Assembly (NCBI RefSeq): GCF_000429985.1
Contig: NZ_KE387014.1
Coordinates: forward strand, 1-64,000
Direction: 5' to 3'
Source of the DNA: Maridesulfovibrio bastinii DSM 16055
Lineage (GTDB): Bacteria; Desulfobacterota; Desulfovibrionia; Desulfovibrionales; Desulfovibrionaceae
DNA length: 64,000 bases
The notes beneath the pieces were generated by a model. The model had not been told where the DNA came from. It saw only the letters and a program-made list of their open reading frames with translations, and did not search any database. Of this stretch, positions 16,920-29,482 are shown in pieces; within the stretch, counting starts at the first letter, position 1; each line of letters opens with the position of its first letter. The position numbers and the translations under genes are program-made.

Positions 16920-19039
16920 TAAATTAATCCTTTTTCTGCCTGAGCCTGTACGGCGGTTATTGCTACGGTGTTAACGATATCAGGTACGGTACAACCTCTG
17001 GAGAGGTCGTTTACAGGTTTGTTGAGTCCCTGAAGAACAGGTCCGATTGCAACAGACTGTTCTGCGGAACGCTGAACCGCTTTATATGTGTTGTTACCGG
17101 TGTTGAGGTCGGGGAAAATGAATACGGTGGCCTTTCCTGCAACCTGACTGTCCGGAAGTTTGGTTTTTGCTACAGAAGGATCAATAGCAGCGTCATACTG
17201 GATAGGTCCTTCAAGAAGAAGTTCAGGATTACGTTCTTTGGCAATGCTTGCAGCTTCTTTAACCTTTTCAACGTCTGCACCCTTACCGGACTGACCGGTG
17301 GAGTAAGACATCAGGGCAACACGGGGTTCAACACCGAAGATGCTTGCAGTCTGTGCAGAGCTTAAAGCAATTTCTGCGAGCTGATCAGCATTGGGGTTCG
17401 GGTTGACAGCGCAGTCACCGAATACAAGAACGCGATCCTTGAGACACATCAGGAAGACACTGGAAACGATTTTAGCTGTTTTCTTGGTCTTGATGATTTC
17501 AAATGCAGGACGGATAGTATGAGCTGTTGTAGTAACAGATCCTGAAACCATTCCATCAGCATCACCCTTATGTACCATCATTGTACCGAAGTATGTGGGA
17601 TCCATCATGCGGTCACGGGCATCTGATTCCAGAATACCTTTGTGCTTGCGCAGCTCGTAATAAGTCTTGCAGTAGTCATCAAACTGAGGTGTTGATTTAG
17701 GATCAAGAATACGTACTCCATCCATTTCAAGACCAAGTGAAGAGATCTTGGAACCAACTTCATCAGCGTCACCAAGCAGAACTACATCCGCAACGCCTCT
17801 GCGAGCGATGATATCAGCGGCCTGAAGAACACGGTCACTGGTGCCTTCGGGCAGTACAATTGTCTGCTTGTTGGCTTTTGCTTTCTGAACCAGTTTGTAC
17901 TCGAACATTTTAGGAGTAACTTTGCTGGATTTAGTGGCAACAAGCTTCTGACGGAGTTCATCCACAGCAATATTGGATTCGAAAGTACCCAGTGCTGAAG
18001 CTGTTTTACGCTGATCTTCAGGATCAATGCGGCCGTGAAGTTCAGAAAGAATCTGAGTGGTGCGATATGTATTTGTAGGAACGGAAAGAATCGGAATCGG
18101 AACACCGGTCCATCCTTCAATCAGCCTGTGAATGCTGGAGCTGGGCTGAAGTCCTCCGGTAAGGAGAATACCTGCAATATCGGGATATGAAGTAGAAAGT
18201 CTGGAAGCGAGACTGCTGAGAATAATATCGGAGCGGTCACCGGGAGTAATAATAAGGCTTCCTGGTTCAATGTATTCAAGGAAATTGGCAATACGCATAG
18301 CGGCGATGACATAATCGTCAACGAGGGTGTCAAGGCGGCCATGACCGTAAAGAACAGATGCATCAAGCCATTTGCAGACATCATTCATAGTCGGATTGCC
18401 GAGACTTTCGTCTTCGGGAATGGCGTAAACACTTATTTCATTTCCTTCGCCTGATTTGCTGGAAATGCCTGCAATGATGTCGGAAATATCTTCTTTTGCT
18501 TCAGCAGCAACTCTATTGATTACTGCAGCAACGGTATCAACGCTCTTATCTTCAAGTGCATCAATGACAAGCTGAACCGAAGAAGTGATTTCAGCAGCTG
18601 TGCGTCCCTTTCCGTTGGCAACCAACAGAACCGGGCAGCCGAGGTTGGCAGCTATTTCAGCATTGATATCGAATTCGAAAGACTGATCCTTGCCCTGAAA
18701 GTCTGTGCCTTCACAGAGTACAAAGTCATATTTTTCTTCAAGGGAGCTGTATTTATTAAGAATTTGTTCAAGCAGAACAGAACGCTGTCCGCTGTTGATC
18801 AGCTCACGGGCTTCTTTCAGAGTATATGCGTAGGTATCTTCATAAGGGATGTCCAGCTTGAAATACTTCATGATAAGATTGATATCATGATCAAAGCTTC
18901 CAATCTGGTCATCATTTATGATTGGGCGGAAAAAAGCGACGTTTTGAATATCACGCATAAGTAGCTGCATAACGCCGAGAGCTATCGCCGATTTTCCACT
19001 CTTTTCTTCTGTGGCGGTGATATACAAGTTTTTGGACAC
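16919..19039 (-). CDS. pta: Phosphate acetyltransferase, long form
   Basis: The 706-residue enzyme has three parts. An N-terminal P-loop domain like dethiobiotin synthetase begins TATEEKSGKSAIALG. A DRTGG-type middle domain spans about residues 210-330. The catalytic PTA domain runs from about 375 to the end (MVSGSVTTTAHTIRPAF; YSTGQSGKGADVEKVKEA; FPDLNTGNNTYKAVQRS). It makes acetyl phosphate from acetyl-CoA. The long form, as in E. coli, often carries allosteric control in the N-terminal domains. A 205-base gap with a terminator-like hairpin separates it from glcF. Confidence 0.96.
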   Translation of the reverse strand: MSKNLYITATEEKSGKSAIALGVMQLLMRDIQNVAFFRPIINDDQIGSFDHDINLIMKYFKLDIPYEDTYAYTLKEARELINSGQRSVLLEQILNKYSSLEEKYDFVLCEGTDFQGKDQSFEFDINAEIAANLGCPVLLVANGKGRTAAEITSSVQLVIDALEDKSVDTVAAVINRVAAEAKEDISDIIAGISSKSGEGNEISVYAIPEDESLGNPTMNDVCKWLDASVLYGHGRLDTLVDDYVIAAMRIANFLEYIEPGSLIITPGDRSDIILSSLASRLSTSYPDIAGILLTGGLQPSSSIHRLIEGWTGVPIPILSVPTNTYRTTQILSELHGRIDPEDQRKTASALGTFESNIAVDELRQKLVATKSSKVTPKMFEYKLVQKAKANKQTIVLPEGTSDRVLQAADIIARRGVADVVLLGDADEVGSKISSLGLEMDGVRILDPKSTPQFDDYCKTYYELRKHKGILESDARDRMMDPTYFGTMMVHKGDADGMVSGSVTTTAHTIRPAFEIIKTKKTAKIVSSVFLMCLKDRVLVFGDCAVNPNPNADQLAEIALSSAQTASIFGVEPRVALMSYSTGQSGKGADVEKVKEAASIAKERNPELLLEGPIQYDAAIDPSVAKTKLPDSQVAGKATVFIFPDLNTGNNTYKAVQRSAEQSVAIGPVLQGLNKPVNDLSRGCTVPDIVNTVAITAVQAQAEKGLI

Positions 19040-19190
19040 TAGAATAACTCCTGTTTATCTCGCGAGTGGTCAGTCCCGTAACGGTTTCAGGGTTATACCC
19101 GCTTTGGTTGTATGAAAATGCAGGCGGGTATCACCTCAGACACCCTACTGGCCCGCCAAAACCAACCACCCAACTAAAAACGAATTTTAA

Positions 19191-19229
19191 AAAGTAGTCC
19201 AGAATGACTTAAACATTCCGGACTACTTT
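19191..19229 (-). terminator. Hairpin between glcF and pta
   Basis: Sixteen-base arms (19191-19206 and 19214-19229, one mismatch) around AGTAGTCC/GGACTACT lead into a T-run on the minus strand 15 bases after the glcF stop. It is a likely partial terminator within the operon. A weaker ATACCCGC/GCGGGTAT pairing lies between it and pta (19095-19131). Confidence 0.72.
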
Positions 19230-19244
19230 TTCATTTTTTTATGA

Positions 19245-20537
19245 TTAATCGATCATCTCAGCATATATTTCCAGGACGTGACGTACATCGACTCCGCCTC
19301 CGGACTGAGAAAGAAGGTCACCCAGCTGCATCATGCATGCAGGACAACCAGTTGCGACTACATCCGCGCCGGAAGCACGAACATTGTCTCTTTTACGCTC
19401 ACCGATCTTTTTAGAAAGGTCGTAATGATAGAGGTTGAAACTACCGCCGTTACCACAGCAGCGGTTTGCCTCATTCATTTCCTTGAACTCGTAGTCAGGA
19501 TTTGCCTTGAGGAGTTCACGGGGCTGTGCAGCTACACCAAGCGACTTCTGGAGGTGACAGGGGTCGTGGTAAGTAACAACTTTGCCGCCGGCCTTATGAT
19601 CAAGAGCTTTAACACCTACTACATCAACGAGGAACTGATTGATATCCATAGCCTTGTCAGCAAGCTCCTGAACCTTCTCCTTAATATCGGAGTTGGCGTC
19701 ATCAAGCATCTTAGGCCATGTTTCCTTGATTGTTGAAGTACAGGTAGCACACGGAGTTACAATGTAATCAAAGTAACCGCCGTCAAAGGCTTCGACATTC
19801 TTACGCATCAGGCTGAGGAAGGTATCCAGATCACCTGAAGCAAGTGTAGGAATACCGCAGCAGGCCTGATTTTCAGGGAGGTAAATACCTACACCATGAT
19901 GATTCAGGACTTTAATTACGGCATGCCCTACATGAGGGAACATCTTGTCAACCACGCAACCTGGGAAGAATGCGACTTTAAGTCCGGATTCTCCACGCTC
20001 GGTATCGAGGCTGGGGTAATCCTTTCTGAAAGGACGTTTGGCAAGAGGCATAAAATGTCTTTTACCAATGAGCGGAGTAAGCAGAGCACAACTTTTGGTA
20101 CCGATGGTTTTATCAGCGGAACGCATAAAGGGGCTTCCGAAAACAGCACCCATGTCTGTCAGAAGGTTAAAAAGTTTAGGACGGTCCAGAAGGCCTTTAA
20201 ATATAGCCTTTTTAACCGGAGAAAGTCCTTTATATGTAGTGACAATCACTCGAGCCTTCATGAAGATGTCCATGATTTTAACGCCGCTGGGACAGTTGGC
20301 TGCACAGGTTCCGCAAAGCAGACATCTGTTCAGCTTTTCATTGACCTCATCAACGTCTTTAACCATTTCATGAGCCAGCTTTTCCAGAAGAGCAATTTTT
20401 CCTCTGGTTACATCTGATTCTTTCATGGATTCGGCAAATACAGGACAGACAGCCTGACACATGCCGCACTTCATGCAGGCGGCCATCTGGTCGTCAAGCT
20501 CCATCAACATGGAAGCCAGTCTATTCAGATCGGACAC
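19245..20537 (-). CDS. glcF: Lactate/glycolate oxidase iron-sulfur subunit
   Basis: This 430-residue protein has two 4Fe-4S motifs near the N-terminus (CMKCGMCQAVCP at about 21 and CLLCGTCAANCP at about 72). Two CCG cysteine-rich domains follow (FFPGCVVDKMFP with ACCGIP; YHDPCHLQKSLG with RCCGNGG and CPACMMQL). It is the electron-transfer partner of the FAD subunit encoded just upstream (4-base gap) and resembles GlcF. In Desulfovibrio clusters the pair is regarded as a D-lactate dehydrogenase. It carries electrons from the flavin towards the quinone pool. Confidence 0.9.
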   Translation of the reverse strand: MSDLNRLASMLMELDDQMAACMKCGMCQAVCPVFAESMKESDVTRGKIALLEKLAHEMVKDVDEVNEKLNRCLLCGTCAANCPSGVKIMDIFMKARVIVTTYKGLSPVKKAIFKGLLDRPKLFNLLTDMGAVFGSPFMRSADKTIGTKSCALLTPLIGKRHFMPLAKRPFRKDYPSLDTERGESGLKVAFFPGCVVDKMFPHVGHAVIKVLNHHGVGIYLPENQACCGIPTLASGDLDTFLSLMRKNVEAFDGGYFDYIVTPCATCTSTIKETWPKMLDDANSDIKEKVQELADKAMDINQFLVDVVGVKALDHKAGGKVVTYHDPCHLQKSLGVAAQPRELLKANPDYEFKEMNEANRCCGNGGSFNLYHYDLSKKIGERKRDNVRASGADVVATGCPACMMQLGDLLSQSGGGVDVRHVLEIYAEMID

Positions 20538-20541
20538 CTCA

Positions 20542-21924
20542 TTAACCTCCTATGATCTTACCGGGGTTAAGGATGTTGTTGGGGTCAATGGCCCTTTTCA
20601 TCTTCAATGAGTATTCAAGAGTTGCCTTGGATGTCTCTTTTTCCATCCATTTTGATTTGGCCATTCCGATTCCGTGTTCGCCGGAAAGGGTTCCCTTAAG
20701 GGAGAGAGCCACATCAAAAATCTCGTCAACAGCAGCTTCAACACGTTTGAACTCTTCTTCGTTTCTGCGATCGCAAAGAATAGTAGGATGAAGGTTACCG
20801 TCACCTGCATGACCGAAAGTTCCGATCTCAACATTGTATTTTTTACCAATTTCATTAACGGAACGAACCATAGCAGGAATCTGGCTGCGGGGTACAGTTG
20901 CATCCTCGAGAACGGTTGTCGGTTTCGCCCTTGCAAGAGCAGGCAGAGCGTTACGACGTGCAAACCAGAGTTTGTCGCGTTCTTCAGCTGTTTCAGCAAG
21001 ATGCACGGAAGTTGCACCGATTTTCTTACAAAGATCGACAACTTTTTCAGCATCTTCAGCAACTTCTGCAGGGTGACCGTCAACTTCGATCAGCAGAACA
21101 GCGTCAGCGTCAACAGGGAGTCCGGCTTTTGTAAATGCTTCAACATAACGCAGAGAAGCATTATCGAGGAACTCAAGAGTACAGGGAACAATTTTATTAG
21201 CAATGATGGCGGCAACTGATTCTGAAGCCTTATCAATGTTGTCAAAAACAGCCATCATAGCTTTCTGTGCCTTCGGCGGTGGAACGAGTTTCAAAATGAT
21301 GTTGTTGAAAACACCGAGAGTGCCTTCAGAAGCAACCATCAGACCACCGAGGTTGTAACCGGTAACACATTTAACTGTGCGTGAACCGGATTTGATAAGA
21401 TCTCCGTTAACATCCCAGAAATCGATGCCCATTACATAATCTTTGGTAACACCGTATTTCAGACCACGAAGACCGCCGGCGTTTTCGGCAACGTTACCAC
21501 CAATGGTGGAAACAGCCTGACTGCCCGGATCGGGGGGATAGAAAAGACCGCGGCTTGCTACTTCTGCTGCAAACTGAGCAGTTACAACACCGGGTTCTAC
21601 TACTGCGTAGAGATCCTGTTCGTTGATTTCAAGAATCTTGTTAAGACCGTTTGTCAGTAAAACGACTCCACCGGGATGAGGAATGGTTCCTCCGGAAAGA
21701 TTGGTTCCTGCGCCGCGAACGGTGATAGGAAGACCATTGTCGTTACAGAGCTTGACAACAGGGCCAAGCTGATCGGTGTTTGAAGGCTTGATAACAAAAG
21801 CAGGTACTCTTGGATCAAGCACAGCGGAGTCGTATGAATACGAATGAAGATCGGATTCGGAGTTCATAACTCCTTCCGCTCCTACAATCGCTTCAAACTC
21901 TTTCATCAGTTTGTCGTTGGACAT
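20542..21924 (-). CDS. glcD: FAD-linked D-lactate/glycolate dehydrogenase subunit
   Basis: The 460-residue protein has an FAD-binding type 4 domain at the N-terminus (PITVRGAGTNLSGG near 80, PPDPGSQAVSTIGGNVAENAGG near 135) and a C-terminal oxidase cap with the family ending ALSLKGTLSGEHGIGMAKSK. It belongs to the GlcD/Dld family and oxidises a 2-hydroxy acid, most likely D-lactate given its place between lactate permease and pta. A strong RBS (GAGGAG) precedes the ATG. The glycolate label in databases is historical. Confidence 0.9.
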   Translation of the reverse strand: MSNDKLMKEFEAIVGAEGVMNSESDLHSYSYDSAVLDPRVPAFVIKPSNTDQLGPVVKLCNDNGLPITVRGAGTNLSGGTIPHPGGVVLLTNGLNKILEINEQDLYAVVEPGVVTAQFAAEVASRGLFYPPDPGSQAVSTIGGNVAENAGGLRGLKYGVTKDYVMGIDFWDVNGDLIKSGSRTVKCVTGYNLGGLMVASEGTLGVFNNIILKLVPPPKAQKAMMAVFDNIDKASESVAAIIANKIVPCTLEFLDNASLRYVEAFTKAGLPVDADAVLLIEVDGHPAEVAEDAEKVVDLCKKIGATSVHLAETAEERDKLWFARRNALPALARAKPTTVLEDATVPRSQIPAMVRSVNEIGKKYNVEIGTFGHAGDGNLHPTILCDRRNEEEFKRVEAAVDEIFDVALSLKGTLSGEHGIGMAKSKWMEKETSKATLEYSLKMKRAIDPNNILNPGKIIGG

Positions 21925-21995
21925 TTGGAACTCCTCTTTTCTGATTCAGGTATTTTGCTGTTTACAGCGGGCTGTAACCGCCGTTTTATTATTAA

Positions 21996-22026
21996 AAAGC
22001 GGACCGGTCGGAAGCCGGTCCGCTTT
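21996..22026 (-). terminator. Hairpin between lctP and glcD
   Basis: Twelve-base arms with the core GCGGACCGG / CCGGTCCGC, followed on the minus strand by a T-run (complement of 21993-21998). It sits 16 bases after the lctP stop and is a likely partial terminator. Confidence 0.75.
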
Positions 22027-22042
22027 GGTTAACATTTTTATA

Positions 22043-23755
22043 TTAGAACAGGCCCGGGAAGAACACGAATGAGAACAGTGTTGCAACGATACCTACGCAT
22101 GCGCCGTAGAGAAGGAAGGGCCAGATTGTACGTCTGAGAATTGCACCTTCCATACCGGAAAGGCCAACAACCGCACAGGCAGCAACGATGTTATGGATGC
22201 AGACCATGTTACCCATAGCACCACCAACAGACTGGGCAGCAACGATAATCTGATGAGGAAGTGACAGGGAGGAAGCAACGCCCCACTGGAATTCCGCAAA
22301 CAGAAGGTCGGAAACAGTATTTGAACCGGTGATGTAGGAACCGAGACCACCGACAAATGAAGCAAACATAGGCCAGGTCTGACCTGCAAGCTTGGAAACA
22401 GCATCAGCAAGAGCCAGAGGCATGGAAAGGTATCCATTAGGGTTGAGAGCTGCGTCGGATATACCGGAACCACGGAAGATAGAAACAATAGCAACGGAGA
22501 AGAACAGTGCAATAGCAGGATTCTTCATTTTACCGATAGCTTCCTTCCATGCTGCAGAAACTCTTTCACCGGACATTTTGTGGATGCCGATAGTCAGGAT
22601 TGCAACGAGGATAAAAGGAATTGTTCCCGGGAGGTAAAGGTACTTGATTGAAGCATTAACGGTTTCAAATCCGAGAATGCCTTTGAAATCGATTGAAGGA
22701 GCTACCAGCAGTCCCTTGAGGCCGAGGCTGGGGATACGGGTAACAACGAGGATAGCACCGATAAGAACATAAGGAATCCATGCACGGAACTGGCTCATGT
22801 GAGCTTTGAATACGCAGTCTTCATCAGCGCATACAGAACCTACCCAGTCATCATCCCAGCTGGAACGGGGACCGAAGTTCCAAGTTTCTTTAGGAACGCA
22901 GAAGCCTTTTTTAGCACCGTAGATGGTGATACCGAGACCCACAAGACCACCGATAAGTGAAGGGAACTCAGGACCAACGAGAAAAGCGGTAATGAGATAA
23001 GGAACAGTAAAAGCAACAGCAGAGAAAATACAGAATTTCCATGCTGCAAAACCTTCACTCCATTTTTTGTTTTCACCAAAGAATCTGGTCATGAAGCCAA
23101 GCATGAAGATAGGCAGGATAAAGATCATGGGAACATGCATCAGAGATGCCCATTTACCTACAGTCATGTTAAAAGATTCCATGGAATGGAAGTTAAGGCC
23201 GGGAATAGCTGAAGCAACAGCGTTGTTAACAAGACCGGTCAGGTATTTAAGTCCGAGAACAACCGGAGTACCTACAGCACCGAAGGTTACCGGGAAGGAG
23301 TTGAATACCAGACACATAACAGCTGCACAAAGCGGGGGGAATCCGAGGCTTAAGAGCAGCGGAGCTGCCAGAGCTGCAGGGGTACCGAAACCGGCGGCAC
23401 CTTCAATAAATGCGGCGAACATGTAACCGATGATCAGCACCTGGATGCGGCGGTCACGGGATATGTCCTGAAATCCGTATTGAATGGTTTCCATACCACC
23501 ACTGTTCTGCAGAGTATAAAGAATCAAGAGAGCACCGAAAACAATAATAAGAATACCAATTGCAGTTACTACACCCTGAAGACTGAGTGCTGCGACATAA
23601 GCTACAGGCAGTTTCCATACAGCTACTGCGGCTACTGCGCATGAAAGCCATGAAATAGGCATTGCCTTGGTTGCAGGCCAGCGCAGACCAACCATGAGAA
23701 TAAGAGCCAGAACAATTGGAACGAGGGCCACGAGGGCCAGTACACCGATTGACAT
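22043..23755 (-). CDS. lctP: L-lactate permease
   Basis: A 570-residue polytopic membrane protein of the LctP family with about 13 hydrophobic helices. Family segments include [17 protein letters not shown] near residue 120, [10 protein letters not shown], and near the C-terminus [19 protein letters not shown] and [14 protein letters not shown]. It imports lactate, probably with protons, at the inner membrane. AAGGAGG precedes the ATG. It is the second gene of the operon, separated from por by two hairpins, so its mRNA level may differ from that of por. Confidence 0.95.
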   Translation of the reverse strand: MSIGVLALVALVPIVLALILMVGLRWPATKAMPISWLSCAVAAVAVWKLPVAYVAALSLQGVVTAIGILIIVFGALLILYTLQNSGGMETIQYGFQDISRDRRIQVLIIGYMFAAFIEGAAGFGTPAALAAPLLLSLGFPPLCAAVMCLVFNSFPVTFGAVGTPVVLGLKYLTGLVNNAVASAIPGLNFHSMESFNMTVGKWASLMHVPMIFILPIFMLGFMTRFFGENKKWSEGFAAWKFCIFSAVAFTVPYLITAFLVGPEFPSLIGGLVGLGITIYGAKKGFCVPKETWNFGPRSSWDDDWVGSVCADEDCVFKAHMSQFRAWIPYVLIGAILVVTRIPSLGLKGLLVAPSIDFKGILGFETVNASIKYLYLPGTIPFILVAILTIGIHKMSGERVSAAWKEAIGKMKNPAIALFFSVAIVSIFRGSGISDAALNPNGYLSMPLALADAVSKLAGQTWPMFASFVGGLGSYITGSNTVSDLLFAEFQWGVASSLSLPHQIIVAAQSVGGAMGNMVCIHNIVAACAVVGLSGMEGAILRRTIWPFLLYGACVGIVATLFSFVFFPGLF

Positions 23756-23871
23756 GTTTCCTCCTTAAAGAACAAAAAACACAAGTAGAGGCAGATAAGA
23801 CATCCGCCATCTTACCACCCTAGACAGTCCGTTTTTACACCTGCGGCTGGTGACTCACTCTCCCCTTCAGC

Positions 23872-23944
23872 ACCGGACCGCACACCTTCAAAAGCGGTCC
23901 GGAAAAGGAAGTTCCCTGATCGGGCCTGTGGCATAGGCCCGATC
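23872..23944 (-). repeat. Two tandem hairpins between por and lctP
   Basis: The first pairs CCGGACCGC (about 23873-23882) with GCGGTCCGG (about 23894-23902). The second pairs GATCGGGCCT (23918-23927) with AGGCCCGATC (23935-23944). Neither is followed by a good T-run on the minus strand, so they are better candidates for mRNA processing or end-stabilising structures than for strict terminators. Confidence 0.6.
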
Positions 23945-23958
23945 TGGGAATGGAGTGG

Positions 23959-27522
<3,564 letters not shown>

Positions 27523-27584
27523 TTAAAATTGACTGAGCAATCAATCCCCGGCAGATAAGTGGCTGAATGGTCGTCCCTCCTTAA

Positions 27585-27599
27585 TCAAATTATGTGCCA
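27585..27599 (-). promoter_or_regulatory. Sigma-54 promoter of the lactate operon
   Basis: On the minus strand the sequence is TGGCAC-ATAAT-TTGAT. The GG pair (27598-27597) and the downstream G (27586) have the exact -24/-12 spacing. The base after it is A instead of the usual C, a mild departure. It lies about 100 bases before the por start, and an enhancer-binding regulator gene is adjacent. Confidence 0.7.
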
Positions 27600-27683
27600 A
27601 TTCTGCAACATCAAGTTTTAAGCAGCTATTTTAAACACTTAATGCAGATAGTTATTTTATTTTGGATTCATCGCATATATTTA

Positions 27684-27701
27684 TGTCTGAAAAATCGGAC
27701 A
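27684..27701. promoter_or_regulatory. LurR-type upstream activator site 1
   Basis: TGTCTGAAAAATCGGACA is an 18-bp palindrome with consensus TGTCYGA-N4-TCRGACA. It lies about 95 bases upstream of the -24 element, a normal distance for sigma-54 activators. Assignment to LurR is inference from position and repetition. Confidence 0.68.
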
Positions 27702-27886
27702 AATAATACTGAATACTCATTTCGTATTTTCTCAGTGTAACAATCAACATTAATGTATTCTATAACATTTATAGATAAAACTGATATTAAATTTGAGAAA
27801 GCTGCGTTATAAAGAATTAGCTTATACTGATTGAAAAGAATCGTTCAGCCTTGATAAACGGGAATTTCCAGAGAGGTAAAAAAAAT

Positions 27887-27921
27887 AATGCCTCCCTCAA
27901 AAAAAGTGATTAGGAGGCATT
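27887..27921 (-). terminator. Terminator of the lurSR transcript
   Basis: AATGCCTCC and GGAGGCATT arms are followed on the minus strand by ATTTTTTTT. It lies about 80 bases after the lurR stop and isolates the lactate operon promoter from regulator transcription. Confidence 0.85.
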
Positions 27922-27939
27922 ATAATAGATACAAAAAAA

Positions 27940-27957
27940 TGTCCGAGTTTTCAGACC
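27940..27957. promoter_or_regulatory. LurR-type site 2
   Basis: TGTCCGAGTTTTCAGACC matches the same palindrome with one mismatch at its end. It starts 24 bases before site 3, so the two lie on nearly the same face of the helix and could bind an activator oligomer. Confidence 0.6.
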
Positions 27958-27963
27958 AAGCAA

Positions 27964-27981
27964 TGTCTGAAAAAACAGACA
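27964..27981. promoter_or_regulatory. LurR-type site 3
   Basis: TGTCTGAAAAAACAGACA is a perfect palindrome in its outer seven bases. A further half-site TCAGAC follows at 27991-27996, right beside the lurR stop. The cluster could serve por at long range. Confidence 0.65.
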
Positions 27982-28003
27982 GCTTTTTTTTCAGACTTTA
28001 AAA

Positions 28004-29482
28004 CTACTGACTTATGCCATGTTTTTTTAACAATGCATAAAAATGGGACCTTGAAAGTCCAGAGGTTTCAAGGATCGAAGCAACATCCCCGTCATACCTC
28101 TTCTGCAATTCCATGAGATATCTTTTCTCAGCAATTCCCTTAAATTTTTTGAGGGACGGTAATGTTCCTGAAAGGACTTCAGAAATGGGGTCTGATGAAC
28201 TTAGGCCGCCAGAGCCGCTGACAGCAGAATTGTTGCCTATATTCTTAACCGTGTTATCTTTTAAATTATTTATACTATTCGTAGCACTAATTGCGTTTCT
28301 TTTCTCAATATCCGTCTTAACTGCTTCAATTCGTATTTCATATGGGAGATGCATTGGATAAATAGTATTACCAGATCCCGTGGCTACAAAAGACTGTTCG
28401 ATGGCGTTAAAGAGTTCACGCACATTTCCGGGCCAGTCGTAGCTGTAAAGCATTTCAAAATATTCAGGATCAATCTCTTTTTCAGGAACACCATACCTGC
28501 GGGTCAGCCTTTCCAGATGGAAAAGAGCCAGCTCCTTGATATCGCTCACACGTTCCTTAAGAGCCGGTAAAAAGATATGGATTGTTTTAATCCTGTAGAG
28601 AAGATCCTGTCTGAATTCGCCCCGCTCCACCATTGCATCCAGATCGCGGTTTGTTGCTGAAATCAATCTGAAGTCACTGTTGTATTCTTTGTTATCACCG
28701 ACAGGACGGTACGTTCTTTCCTGAAGAACTCTCAAAAAAGACTTCTGAACAGACAAAGGCATTTCACCTACTTCATCAAGAAACAGTGTACCCTTGTCAG
28801 CCAGAGGTACAAGCCCCTTTCGGTCCGACTGAGCACCGGTGAAAGAACCCTTTTTATGGCCGAAAAGAGTGCTCTCCACCAAAGTATCCGTAAGAGAAGC
28901 GCAGTCAACGATTACAAAATTATTAACAGAGCGGCTGCTGTTGTCGTGAATTGTTCTGGCAAAAAGCTCCTTACCTGTTCCTGTTTCACCGGTTATCAGC
29001 GTATTAGCTTCTGATCCGGCGGCATTAGAGAGTTGATGGTAACACTTTTTTATTTCTTCACTGCTTCCGACAACATCTTTGAGGTTAAGGACAACGCATT
29101 CACCTTTTGCCTGTTTTTCACGGCGAAACTCCATGGCCCTGTTGATCGAAAGAGTAAGCTGTTTAATTGAGGAAGGCTTAACCAGAAAATCCCATGCCCC
29201 ACCCTGAATAGCCAGTTCCGCACCATCAGGATCGCCCTTTCCGGTAAGAATAATTACCTCAGGATGCCCGTTGGACTCTTTTATGCGTGAGAGAGAGTCA
29301 AGGCCGTTGCCGTCAGGCAGGGAAATATCCAGAAAAACAAGATCATAACTTTTCAGAGCCAGCCTATCCATGGCCTGAGATATATTAAATGCACTGTCGC
29401 TTTCATGGTCTGTTCTGGAAATAAGACTTTGCATAGTCTCGCAGACCTGCACATCGTCATCAATGATGAGTATGTTTCCCAC
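28004..29482 (-). CDS. lurR: Sigma-54-dependent response regulator (LurR type)
   Basis: The 492-residue protein has a receiver domain (phospho-Asp in VFLDISLPDGNG, near 53) and an AAA+ sigma-54 activation domain. The latter has Walker A GETGTGKE near 165, a GSFTGA loop that contacts sigma-54, and Walker B FLDEVGEMP. A C-terminal Fis-type helix-turn-helix ends the protein (DVASILETSGLSRSHFYALLKKHG). The linker before the helix-turn-helix is Asn/Ser-rich and about 60 residues long. By position next to por it corresponds to LurR of D. vulgaris, the activator of lactate oxidation genes. It overlaps lurS by 23 bases. Confidence 0.9.
   Translation of the reverse strand: MGNILIIDDDVQVCETMQSLISRTDHESDSAFNISQAMDRLALKSYDLVFLDISLPDGNGLDSLSRIKESNGHPEVIILTGKGDPDGAELAIQGGAWDFLVKPSSIKQLTLSINRAMEFRREKQAKGECVVLNLKDVVGSSEEIKKCYHQLSNAAGSEANTLITGETGTGKELFARTIHDNSSRSVNNFVIVDCASLTDTLVESTLFGHKKGSFTGAQSDRKGLVPLADKGTLFLDEVGEMPLSVQKSFLRVLQERTYRPVGDNKEYNSDFRLISATNRDLDAMVERGEFRQDLLYRIKTIHIFLPALKERVSDIKELALFHLERLTRRYGVPEKEIDPEYFEMLYSYDWPGNVRELFNAIEQSFVATGSGNTIYPMHLPYEIRIEAVKTDIEKRNAISATNSINNLKDNTVKNIGNNSAVSGSGGLSSSDPISEVLSGTLPSLKKFKGIAEKRYLMELQKRYDGDVASILETSGLSRSHFYALLKKHGISQ

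Noticed and set aside
20552-21219. Long antisense frames over glcD (up to 181 residues)
   Set aside because: They are mirror frames of a highly conserved gene, lack ribosome binding sites and show no domain.
27684-27981. The repeated palindromes as a CRISPR array
   Set aside because: Only three short copies with irregular spacing; they fit activator sites better.
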